From: Ottelia alismoides
Taxonomy: Eukaryota > Streptophyta > Magnoliopsida > Alismatales > Hydrocharitaceae
NCBI GenBank assembly: GCA_037367405.1
Contig: JAZKJV010009779.1
Span: 62,001-126,000 of the forward strand
Direction of reading: 5' to 3'
Length of the DNA stretch: 64,000 nt
Below, piece after piece: positions 22,366 through 32,626 of this stretch. The position numbers were made by a program, and so were the translations under genes. Numbering within the stretch: position 1 is the stretch's first letter; the number at the start of each line of letters is the position of its first letter. Below the pieces are notes generated by a model that made no database searches, had not been told where the DNA came from, and saw nothing but the letters and a program-made list of their open reading frames with translations.

Positions 22366-24538
22366 CTTTTGTTCATGACTTTACTCCTGGCCTTGAGAAG
22401 CTCTCACCTAGAGCTATCAAATTGTGTCTTTGTTGGTTATTCTCGTACCCAAAAAGGGTATAGATGTTTTGATCCTGTTGGGAGAAAATACTATGTCAGC
22501 GCTGATGTTACATTTTTCGAATCTATTATGTATTTCTCTCCTACATGTGACAGGTTGTCTAATACTGGATCCAGAGAAGATGTGGTTCCTCCACCTCCAT
22601 CTGCTCCTTGTGATGTCCCACGGTCTTCACCACCTACACCACCACCCCCACCGCCATCTCCACCTCCACCTCCTCCCAAAGAGTCTACATTCTTACCCCA
22701 TGTTTATACTCGCAGCCTCGCAGGTCTTCTACTCGCCCCTCTGCTCATGCGCCTACCACATCATCCACCATGTCTCAAGTATGTCAGGAACATATTATTT
22801 CTACTGATGGCACTGGAGATTTTATTGATGAACAGGAAGAGTTAATTCCAGAGGACGGTGAGGCTGACGACCTGAAGATACCGATTGCTCTAAGGAAACC
22901 TCATCGCCAATGTGCTACTTACCCAATGGCTGCACATGTTTCCTTGGATTATCTGTCAGAGGACTACAAGAAGTTTATAGTGGGGCTATCTGTCGTTACT
23001 ATCCCGCGGACGTATCAGGAGGTGCTCCAGGACAGTAGGTGGCGCCTTGTTATGGAAGAAGAGATGGCAGCTCTGCGATCACGTGGCACATGGAGCATTG
23101 TTTCACCTCCACCAGGAGCATCTATTGTGAGCTGCAAATGATATTCACGGTCAAGCAAAGGGCGGATGGCAGTGTCGACCGATTCAAAGAAAGGCTTGTG
23201 GCTCGGGGGTTCACCCAAACCTATGGGGTAGATTATCAGGACACCTTCTCTCCAGTAGCACGACATTCAACACTACGCATCCTGCTATCTGTTGACGTTT
23301 CCAAGGATTGGCCTCTGTATCAACTTGATGTCAAGAATGCCTTTCTCTATGGGGATCTCCAGGAGGAAGTATATATGCAACAACCACCGGGATTTACTAC
23401 TGAAGGGGGGTCTCAAAAGGCGTGCCGCCTTCACAAGGCGATTTATGGCCTGAAGCAGAGTCCGAGAGCTTGGTATCAAAAGCTATCGGAGTTGATAGAG
23501 CAAAAGGGGTTTGTGCGGTCTACTGCGGACCACTCACTGTTTGTACAGAGGACACCTAGAGGTACCGTGGCTATTCTTGTTTATGTGGATGATATTGTCA
23601 TTACAGGAGATGATGAGCATGGTATTCTTACCGCCAAGGAGTTCCTTGGTCAGCAGTTTGTGACTAAGGACCTTGGCAATCTTCGCTACTTTCTTGGATT
23701 AGAGTTCGCCAGGAATCAACGTGGACTCGTGATGAATAAAAGGAAATTTGTTATGGAACTCCTATCTGAGACATGCTTGACATGATGCAAACCTGCTTCT
23801 ACTCCTATGGATGCAAGCATGAGATTGTATGATGAGGACACCGAAGAAATTGACAGGAGATATAGAGAGCTTGTTGGGAAGCTCCTATACGCCACCGTTA
23901 CCAGGCCGGATATTGCTTTTGCTGTTAGCAAAGTCAGTCAGTTCATGGAGCAACTCAGGAAGGTACATATGGATGCCGTACGCATGATCTTGAGGTATTT
24001 GAAGACTTCACCTGGCTGGCTGGCTCTGGCCTTATGTTCAGTAGGGATGCATCACTTGAGTGACAGGATGTGCAGATGCAGACTATGCTGGTTGTCCCAG
24101 GGACATAAAGTCGACTTCTGGTTTTGCTATCTTTGTAGACAATTCACTTGTTCATGGAAAAGCAAGAAGCATACTGTGGTGTCCAGATCTAGTGCTGAGT
24201 CTGAATACAGGGCTATGGCACAAGGATGTACAGAAATGATGTGGGTCAGATCCGTATTAACCGACCTTACTGTTGAGGTTACTCTTCCTATGAAGCTTTT
24301 ATGTGGTAATCAAGCAGCTTTATTTTTTGCCAATAACCTTGCTTTTCATGAGCGAACAAAGCATATCGAGGTGGATTGTCACTACACTAGAGACATGATC
24401 CAGAAAGGCCTTATATCCACCTCTCATGTTTCTACAGGAGATCAGACTGCATATATCTTCACGAAGGCACTGGCCAGAGGCCCATTTCAGAGTTGCTGTT
24501 CCAAGCTGAGCATGATTGATATTTATGCTCCAGCTTGA
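22366..24538 (+). pseudogene. Copia reverse transcriptase and RNase H
   Basis: After a proline-rich spacer ([17 protein letters not shown], 22640) the RT begins with TYQEVLQDSRW (23005). A one-base loss at 23138 breaks the frame, which resumes at IFTVKQRADGSVDRFKERLV. The active region includes YQLDVKNAFLYGDLQEEVYM (23320) and the catalytic YVDDIVITGDD (23582). A TGA at 23783 interrupts before the RNase H, which keeps SRSSAESEYRAMAQGCTEM (24186) and FHERTKHIEVDCHYTRDMI (24345). These enzymes copy the RNA into DNA and remove the template. Confidence 0.9.
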
Positions 24539-24545
24539 GGGGGAG
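24535..24545 (+). other. Polypurine tract
   Basis: TTGAGGGGGAG lies directly before the 3' LTR and is the expected primer site for plus-strand synthesis. Confidence 0.85.
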
Positions 24546-24698
24546 TGTTGAGATGTTTATTTATCACAATATTGTATTTACATTTTATGTTTTCTTTGGG
24601 TATCACTTATGTAATTAACCCATGGCTCTTCTCCTATATAAGAGAGCCCTGGGATCTCTTTTATTAAATGAATGGATTTTATCTCAAGATTCTCAACA
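24546..24698 (+). repeat. 3' LTR of copia element, 153 bp
   Basis: Same as the 5' LTR apart from six substitutions, but the end reads ATCTCAAGATTCTCAACA, a 9-base expansion of the terminal TCTCAA word. Confidence 0.95.
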
Positions 24699-25261
24699 AT
24701 GACATTGTCATCATCTTTCTCCTCTAGTTACTTTGAGCTGATATTGCATGATTTCTGGCTACGACTGAATTGCTTAGAGAGGTTGATGGCCTCCGTGTTG
24801 TCAAAGGTGTGAGGCACTCCAAGGTGCTAAGGGGTCCAAAATGCTTGAGGGCTAGACGCTTGCCTAGGCGCTCACCCGATACAAACAAGTGGCAAAGATA
24901 TAATGTGTGTATATATACATAAACTCATTAGAAAAGTTATTATATTCAATACACACTACAAATATCCTAGATTTTCAGTACAACCATCTTGGAGAATCAT
25001 TTAAATACTAATTTGAAAAGATAAATTTTCAAACTCGTATACATGAACATTTCCATGTCATGCCCACTTCTCCTAACCATTCCTAATATATATGGACACA
25101 CCGAATTATCAATTAAAATATACTATGCAAAATGTTATCACGATTATAATCTATATTACATTCATTAGAATTTATCTATGAACATTTTTGATATTACATA
25201 TATATATATAAAATAAACATTACGTGTGTAAAAGTAAACATCTATTATTTGATATTACTTA

Positions 25262-25772
25262 TGATGCATCACGAAATTAATAAATAGGGCTTGATTTTTA
25301 TCCGCTAATTAGAGTCTAATTTTATTTATTTTTATTCGAGTCATTGCAATTTTTATTTAAATAAATGAGATCATGCGTGATCTCAAATTAGTTAGTTTGT
25401 TTTAAATTTGAATTTTGAATTTAAAGTCAAATTAGGATAGATGTAGATTTGAATTTTGATTCAAATCAATTAGAGTTAATTAGGATCGAGTGGGATTTTA
25501 AATTTGATTCACTTTCTATTTTTCTAATTCCACCCCTCCTATATAAAGGGGTTGGTAGTTTATTGTAAGGGACAGTTCAGATGATATGAAAATTTGAGTT
25601 TATCTCTCTTTATCTCTTTTATCTCTATCGTTATTCTCTCTCTCAACGTGGTCTTCACAATTCACCTCCAAATTCCCGCGCAACCGACACGTTATTCTCT
25701 TTCTTCTTCCCCTCTCTAAATTTCTCCACCAAACAACTATTTTCCACCATTGGAATTTTTCTTTCTGCATCA
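25262..25772 (+). repeat. 5' LTR, 511 bp
   Basis: Begins TGATGCATCACG and ends TTCTGCATCA, so the ends form a short inverted repeat (TGATGCA/TGCATCA). CCTATATAAAGGGG at 25538 is a good TATA box. Confidence 0.9.
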
Positions 25773-25774
25773 TT

Positions 25775-25790
25775 TGGTATCCGAGCATGG
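25775..25790 (+). promoter_or_regulatory. Primer-binding site, initiator tRNA-Met type
   Basis: TGGTATCCGAGCATGG starts two bases after the LTR and matches TGGTATCAGAGC with one change. Confidence 0.8.
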
Positions 25791-27512
25791 AAACTTAATC
25801 GTCATTATGATTCAACGATCTTGTCGAGTATTGGCGTTTGCAATTCGATCTTAGTCTTCTCTCCCATGGCTCAAATGCGCATTCGCGACAACAAAAGTTC
25901 AAGCGACGCCTTATATCAAGCTTTAAGACTCAAGCATGACTGGATGCGTTATTCGATGAAGATCCACCCGTCGACAACAAAAATCAGACCGTTGTTGCTG
26001 CTATTCAACCTGATTTTGAGGCAAAAAATGAAGGTATTTTCATTCATACCGAAGGTTTAGTTGATACAATAGTAATACAAGATGAAAAGAAAGACTCGGG
26101 GCCCATATTTGATGAAGATCCTACGAGAGAAGAATATGAATTTGTCGACTTCTGTGAGGTTGTAGTTGCTGTCCAGGAACAAAAACTTTTTAAAAAATGA
26201 GCTTATATTTGATGAGTATCCTTCGGATGACACACGAGACGTTATAGAAGGGGGCTTTGATCCACCATAACCTCTTTGTAAAGACACGTTCCACCATCAC
26301 CCATTCTGATGGGGAGTTAGAAGGAAACTCCACAGTTGGAGGAGCTTCGAGAGATGTCAAGGCAACACCCGCACCCGACCCTGCCGTAGGAGGAAACCAC
26401 CACCCGCACGGCCTGCGAGGTGGCCATGGCTCATGTTGTGCACACTTCAGGCGCGGTCCTCACCGCGCACATGAGCTGGGGTCGTATCGCATCCTCCCTC
26501 GGCGCCGCCTGACCGTCTGGAGCCCTAATCTTGGGACACGATGCCGCCGCCGCTTCTTCGAGCTACTGGGCTGGAGTCATCGCCATTTGGTACACGACCA
26601 CCGTCATCTTCCTCACAGGCCGAACACCCGCAGTGGATGCTCCAACAAGACTCCTCATCGCAACCACCGCGCAAGGTTCCCCTACCTATGGCGCCGTCGC
26701 CCCGATCTCGAGCTGCAATAGACATTGCGCTCGCGTCGTTCGCAGTCATCACCATGTACGCAAGCGGGGGTCGCCGCACCTTGTTCCTCGGTACCGCCCG
26801 AGGCTTCTCTACCTGATGTGCAACCGCCACGTACTTCCATCCAACCCAGCCGCCGCCACCACCAGTTTCTATTAGGGGGATACAGAACCCTAACGTGGGG
26901 GGAAAGGAGCCTCCCAAGGGATTCTAATCCCCTGTGAATCGGAACATGAATTGGGTAAATTGCAGGGGTATTTTTCCCTTAAAAAGCTTTTATATAAAAG
27001 TTAGAATTGGTGGGAGTTGGAGAGACATTGCATTAGATGAAGGGGTAGAAAGTTTACACTTCTACCATCGGGAGCAGGAATATTTTAAGACGAAGGCTAA
27101 AAAAGGAAAATTGGGGTTGCTGCCTTCTCCAGTTTGGACTAGGAATATGGAATTTACCTATAAAAGGACCCTATGGGTTATGACATTACCCACATCTCCT
27201 CTCACCCTAGACTTGTGCCATTCATTCCCTATGACTTCTTCAAATTCCAGGGTGCTCGAGATGAAGATGCCCCATCAATTTTTCGATCTTCACAATGAGG
27301 GGACAAAGCTCGTTGGGGCGCCGCCATTTGCGCCACATATGTTCTTCCAGCATGGGGTTAGCGAATCTGACCACCTTACGAAAGACACTGGGTTCCGCCG
27401 TTTGCTCCACATCTATTTTTCCAAAAGGCGAGCGTGAATGTTGAAATCAAGTCATCAGGCTTTGAAGATCAAGCAATTTGTCACGAGACAAAATTGTCAA
27501 GCGAAAGGGAAT
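25791..27512 (+). other. Interior of the LTR element with a GC-rich insert
   Basis: 25791-26290 is AT-rich and in pieces encodes an acidic peptide. 26300-26930 is strikingly GC-rich and carries overlapping open frames on both strands, none with a recognisable domain. 26930-27440 has an open frame of 167 codons (MNRNMNWVNCRG...) that I cannot identify. The abrupt base-composition change at both sides of 26300-26930 suggests captured host DNA, but no donor can be named. Confidence 0.5.
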
Positions 27513-28011
27513 TGATGCAACACGAAATTAATAAATAGGGCTTGATTTTTATCCGCTAATTAGAGTCTAATTTTATTTATTTTTATTCGAGTTGTTGCAA
27601 TTTTTATTTAAATAAATGAGATCGTGTGTGATCTCAAATTAGTTAGTTGATTTTAAATTTGAATTTTAATTTAAAGTTAAATTAGGATAGAGGTAGATTT
27701 GAATTTTGATTAAAATCGATTAGATAGGATCGAGTGAGATTTTAAATTTGATTCACTTTCTATTTTTCTAATTCCACCCCTCCTATATGAAGGGTTGGTA
27801 GTCTATTGTAAGGGACAATTCAGATGATATGAAAATTTGAGTTTATCTCTCTTTATCTCTTTTATCTCTCTCGTTATTCTCTCTATCAACATGGTCTTCA
27901 CGATTCACCTCCAAATTCCCGCGCAACCGGTGCGTTATTCTCTTTCTTCTTCCCCTCTCTAAATTTTTCCACCAAACAACTATTTTCCACCGTTGGATTT
28001 TTTTTGCATCA
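27513..28011 (+). repeat. 3' LTR, 499 bp
   Basis: Aligns throughout with 25262-25772; begins TGATGCAACACG and ends TTTGCATCA. Small deletions account for the length difference. Confidence 0.9.
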
Positions 28012-28039
28012 ACTTATATGATATATTACATTAATAACT

Positions 28040-28370
28040 AGGTACTATACCTAAAAAGACATAGGATTGGTAACCTATATTATTCTATGTATGTGCTTTT
28101 ACATATATTATTTTATGCATAAAGACATAGGTTATTACATATGTTATTCTATATACGTTCTTTTACATATATTATTCTATACCTAAGGACACGAGCTTGT
28201 TATTTATGTATCGTCACATGAATTATTCTATACATAAAGATACATGCCACTGCATTACAAATATTAGTTTATACATAACGGCATGGGCATGTTTCATATA
28301 TTATATACATATATTCTTCTATACCTAAAGGCATACATCTATATTTACATATATTATTTTAACTTAACCA
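28040..28370 (+). repeat. AT-rich minisatellite, about 55-bp degenerate units
   Basis: Words like ACATATATTATTCTATACC and TAAAGACAT return at least six times with irregular spacing. It lies in the right half of the hAT-type element. Confidence 0.65.
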
Positions 28371-28807
28371 TTTAAAAGAACCTAAATTCACGGCAGAGGA
28401 GATCGACAATGTTGTTGCAAAAGTTGTGATGGTGAAGATGCAACAAAAGGAGGGGTGTGGTGCTGTGAAATCGTGGCAGCAGAGGAGCAGTCGAAGGGGA
28501 GTTGGTGATGCAGAAGAGCTCACGGGGGCGACGGTGGAGAGCACATGGAAGAAAGCAAAGGCACAAGATTGAGGCGAGACTGAGGGCATTGAAGCGAGGC
28601 TTTCCTTTTTTTTACAAAAAAATTTTAATCGAATCATATTTTTGAGATCCGATTAAACCCTAGCTTCTTTCAAGTGCTTGCATTGGAGCCTCGTGCTTCC
28701 ATGCTTGGCGCTTGCCTCGCCATCGCCCATGTCAAATTACCTCACATGAGGTGGGTCTGAGCGCCTAGGCAAGTGCTTATGGCATTTTTGACGATGATGG
28801 ATGGCCT

Positions 28808-29474
28808 AGTAAGGATCATGATGTTAGGTATATGGGAACAATCCCTTTCTGTGCAAAAAAACTTACAAAGCCCCTCTCCTCCCTCTGTGTTTGCTATTGT
28901 GCATAATGCTTTTCTATGTCTACTGAGGAAGTGGCCTTTGATGGCTAATATTTTTAATCACGGTTCTATATAACTACAATGTCACTTGCCATTTTTGCCA
29001 AATGTGTTTGGAGAAATGAAGGAAGCCTTGTTGATGAAATGAGCTTTGAGAATTTAGGGGAGATATGCTGATCTTTTTGCCACTTTGTGCGAGTTGTCTA
29101 GAAAGTAGGGTTTGAGCGTATCTGTTATAATGATTATATCAACATGCTGTGTATCTCTTGGAGAGGGATTTGCTCTGTTCTAAAATTGATGGTCGGGAAG
29201 GACATATGTAGTTTGAGGAAGTTGTCCTAAAGTGAGCGATTTTTCAAGAGACTATAAGATAACCTAGTGCTCTATCGTCCCTTGGCAACTAGTGATAGCT
29301 TATTTGCACTTCGGAGGTTACGTGCTTCACCGCTCAGGTTGGGTGATCATAAGTGATTCGATTATTAGCAAAAAATTGGGACTATATCCATACGAGAGCG
29401 TTAATATGAATAAAGAATGTATTTGAGCATGCCAATGATCTTTTCAAGACATGCTCCTTGTAGTTTTTTTGTTA
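28808..29474. other. Spacer without recognised gene
   Basis: Frames here are short and lack motifs. The text-like tract from 28960 to 29300 could be an old retroelement coding remnant but matches nothing I recognise. Confidence 0.4.
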
Positions 29475-29482
29475 ACTCTAAT

Positions 29483-29791
29483 CATTGTTGTAAAAGTACA
29501 GTCGACTTTTACATAGATTTTTTTCTTTTTTTAAAAGCAAACTTATTCTAATATGCTTAATATTATATTTAAAGTCAATTACTTCTTTTGTTTCATTATG
29601 ATAGTATAGAAAATATACAAATCTATGCACATATATAAGAATGTATTTATAAAAATGATTTATATATTTAAATAAAAAAAATAAAAAAATGACTAATGGC
29701 CGACTAAATCTGATTAGTTGCCCGACTGCCGATTAATCCTTAGTCATTGATCCTGTCGACCGAGTACCGACTACCGATTTTTGCAACCTCG
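29483..29791. mobile_element. hAT-type MITE with GACTAATCGG-like words
   Basis: Left end CATTGTTGTAAAAGT and right end, on the other strand, CGAGGTTGCAAAAAT share GTTGYAAAART. An 8-bp duplication flanks it with one mismatch (ACTCTAAT 29475-29482; TCTCTAAT 29792-29799). Length is 309 bp, non-coding. The last 100 bp is packed with CCGACTA, GATTAGT and CCGATTA words. Confidence 0.75.
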
Positions 29792-29799
29792 TCTCTAAT

Positions 29800-30000
29800 A
29801 AAGTTGCTTAGGTGTGCCCCACCTTTGACCAAAACCCTTTTCTTCTTTTTAAAAAAGATAAACGCACACATTTTTTTGCTCAAATAACAGGGTAATCGAA
29901 GGGTTGACTTATACCCCTTCATTTTCTTGGTAAAATAAAGGGGCTAATAAAGGGATATGCATCGATAAGTACATGTACTTCTCTAATTATTATTTACTAA
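29800..30000. other. Short AT-rich spacer
   Basis: No gene. GATAAGTACATGTACTTCTC at 29963 is echoed by similar bases at 34565, so the same short sequence occurs on both sides of the following copia element. Confidence 0.35.
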
Positions 30001-30289
30001 CTTTTATATCTAGACATTTTTTTGTCTATTTTTGCCCTTTTTATTTCTAGTAGTCCAATTAAGGACTATTGTGTTTTACTCTTTTGTGAAATTAATGTTT
30101 TACTCTATAAGAAACCATGCCCCTTGAATAAAATTTTCGAATTTCTTCCTAGTGGTTTTCTCACATGGTATTGGAATGATGGTCCTAGACCGGAGCTTTG
30201 GGCCCCTCTTGCCCTAGCCCTACCCGTTCCAGTCCTTACCCAAGTACTAGAGATCTGTGCCATCACCTTGGTCAAATCTGATCATGTTC

Positions 30290-30720
30290 AGAGCCATCAC
30301 CTGATTCACCTTCTGTGCCTAGGTTATACTGCTGCTGCGTCGCCTACTGCATCCCATTGCCCATCGCCCAAACATCTGGAGCTCATCGCCCATTGCGTTC
30401 TGAGTTTTGCTGCAGTCCTTTGCCCAAGCGTCTAGAGCGTGATTGCCTACTGCATCCTGATCACTTAGAGCCTATTAAGCATTTGATCACATACTACTGC
30501 AGCGAGTTCTGGAAGAATCGAGTTCTACTGCTGGAGTTCTGAAGCCTACTGCTGAAAGCATTTAAAGCCCTGAAGCATCTGGAAGCAGCGAGTTTTGTTA
30601 TCGCCTGCCCTGGAGCTGGAAGCATCAAGTTCTACTACTGCATCCTAATGCAACCTGGAAACCCAAAGCCTTTGAGTGCATCGAATTCTGGGTCTGCACA
30701 TCGAGTTGCTAGGAGAGAGC
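30290..30720 (+). repeat. Degenerate word repeats in copia leader/gag region
   Basis: Words such as GAGTTCTACTGC, TACTGCATCC, CTGGAAGCA and CATCGAGTT recur at irregular spacing for about 430 bp. Gag motifs expected here are not visible, so the region seems to have been replaced or expanded by these repeats. Confidence 0.5.
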
Positions 30721-31485
30721 ATCCATTTGGGCACAAACCATTACTGCATCATAGAGATCAGTGTATATGCTGCATCTACGTGTTTCGGAGCCAAATATTG
30801 TCTACTAGACGCCATACCCCCTTGTGGTCAATCTATTTTTGCACCGACGATTGATCCAATTGCTGCACCAAGAGTCTTCCACCGGATCTAGAGCAGTTGC
30901 ATGCAGTGCAGTTCTCTGGCAGTTCTATGCTGCGAATTAGTTGGAGCATATGTATCTGGAGGTATCCGTTGTTCCCTGGTTCTTATATCCTTGGAGAGTG
31001 GTGTTGCACACCAAATTTGGAGAAGATATACCCTAGATTCCAAGTGCTACTGATGTGTGTGAGGATTCCGACCATAGGTTGATGCTGCATGATGGTGATC
31101 GGGATATAAAGTTAAGATCTATTGCCTCAATGACTATGAGATCTATAACTGTTTCACTGTCCTTCAGCACCCGTATTTGTTGAAAATTACAGTCATCTTA
31201 TGCAACTTCTCAGAAATAATTTTGCGGTTCCATCTCAACACATTATTTACGCATGAACCACTACATTTACCAGAATTGCTACTATTATTATTAATGTTGC
31301 ATCCACATCTACTCTTTTGTCCTCATAGTCATCCAGTTCTGTGAAATTAGATGGACTGATCAATGATCTCTTTCTCTATTGACTATCATGGGCAAAAAGG
31401 ATCCCTCTTCATATTTAAACTCTCTTGTGTATATTGTGCTCCATATTTCCTCTAATTTTGCTCTCTATCCATAGACTCATAGAGT

Positions 31486-32480
31486 ATGTGTGGAGTTAAA
31501 CTATCAGGTTATTTTTGGTCAACAATGCTACCTCCCATGATATTTAGACTTTGCAGATTTTTGGTTGTGGTAAGAAACATGGACTCTATTATCTTGAGGT
31601 ATATGATAACTCTGTTTTCGGTACCACATCTATTTCCACTGAGCCTCATCTCTGGCATCTGCACCTTGGACAACTTTCTGTTAGTACCCTCTCTCAGATA
31701 TTCCCTGAAATCATCATTCTGAAGTCATTTGAATGTGAGGTTTGCCACGTCGTGGAACATCACATGGCATCCTTTCCTCGAAGAAATGAGCCACAGAGGT
31801 CGTCGATATTTGATATTGTTAATTGTGATGTTTGTGATCTCTTCCTAGTACTTGCGCTGCAGGAGACAAATACTTTGTTGTTTTCATTGATGACTATAGT
31901 CGGACTTCATAGGTTTTCTTATAAAGGGAAGATTAGAATCAACCTTGTGGTTAAATCCTTTTTTGCAAAAATCAGGACTTCTTTTTTGTTTGCATTAAAA
32001 TATTTTGGTCTGGTAATGTACTTGATTTTATCTAGAAAGATTCAGTTAGCTTCTATGGTTCACATGGGACATACACCATACATCATATCCCTACACCTCA
32101 CAACATATTGGTATCATAGAAAGAATATTTCGTCATCTTCTTGACATGGCCATATTATACTACTCAGATTAAGGTCCCCGAAACTTTGAAAGTGATGATA
32201 TTCTCTTGCAGCTCATTTGATTAACCATGTTTCCTTATCCATATTGGGAGGTGCTACTCAGTCCTTACTGCTTTATACCAGTGATAACCCATTTTCGCTT
32301 CCTCTATTTATTTTTGGTTATTTTTGGTTGAACTTGTTTTGTTCACAATTTTCTCGTCAAAGGTAAGATTTCTCGTTGTGTAATTAAGTGTCTTCTTAGG
32401 GTATTCCAGAAGCCATGATCATGGCTATTTTGTCTCTGATGTTATATTTTTTGAGAAGGCGAGTTTTTTTGTTGATAGTG
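31486..32480 (+). pseudogene. Copia pre-integrase and integrase remnant
   Basis: LWHLHLGQLSVSTLSQIFPE (31647) and CEVCHVVEHHMASFPRR (31733) are the H-C and C-C parts of the pre-integrase zinc finger. Downstream pieces to 32480 align only loosely with an integrase core. Several stops and frame changes occur. Confidence 0.65.
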
Positions 32481-32626
32481 TCAAATAGGTCCCTCTAGAG
32501 TTCCTTCCACTCCATATTCATTCGAGGGGGGAGAAACAAGTATCTGAGATGGTTCCTTTACCTATTCCGCTTGATTTGCAAGCCGATGATTGAGCAATCG
32601 ATGATGATCCCTCAATTGATGCTACT

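Larger units (their letters stand above)
19585..24698 (+). mobile_element. Ty1/copia LTR retrotransposon, complete ends, defective
   Basis: Both short LTRs, a primer-binding site, a Gag-PR-IN-RT-RH order typical of copia, a polypurine tract and a 5-bp target duplication (ATGAC at 19580-19584 and 24699-24703) are present. The LTRs differ at six of 144 shared positions plus a 9-base insertion in the right one. Several in-frame stops and frameshifts disable the polyprotein. The integrase region has lost sequence and carries a tiny insertion at 21979. Confidence 0.95.
25262..28011 (+). mobile_element. Non-autonomous LTR retrotransposon, 2.75 kb
   Basis: Two LTRs of 511 and 499 bp are flanked by a 5-bp target duplication, ACTTA (25257-25261 and 28012-28016). 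A primer site TGGTATCCGAGC lies at 25775 and a purine tract GCGAAAGGGAA at 27501. The LTRs differ at roughly 5-6% of positions by eye. The 1.74-kb interior encodes no RT or integrase, so it would rely on another element. An acidic PIFDEDPTREEYEF-like stretch near 26100 resembles the Gag-protease linker of gypsy-type elements, hinting at gypsy origin. Confidence 0.9.
24793..28799. mobile_element. hAT-type element split by a nested LTR element
   Basis: GATGGCCT (24785-24792) recurs at 28800-28807 as an 8-bp target duplication. The left end is CCGTGTTGTCAAAGGTG; the right end reads CATCATCGTCAAAAATG on the other strand, sharing T(T/C)GTCAAA and the final TG. Without the nested LTR element (25262-28011 and one duplication) the host element is about 1.25 kb. 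GCGCCTAGGC-type words cluster at both ends (24850-24880 and 28700-28780). No transposase is visible. The 8-bp duplication and end structure point to the hAT superfamily. Confidence 0.75.

Noticed and set aside
22491..22679. Glycine-rich minus-strand frame
   Set aside because: It is the complement of the proline-rich copia spacer.
26257..26937. Four overlapping open frames on both strands
   Set aside because: All lie in one GC-rich block and none has a recognisable motif; reported only as a composition anomaly.
28040..28370. Regularly repeated units resembling a CRISPR array
   Set aside because: Units are degenerate, AT-rich and unevenly spaced without unique spacers, in a plant nuclear context; it is a minisatellite.
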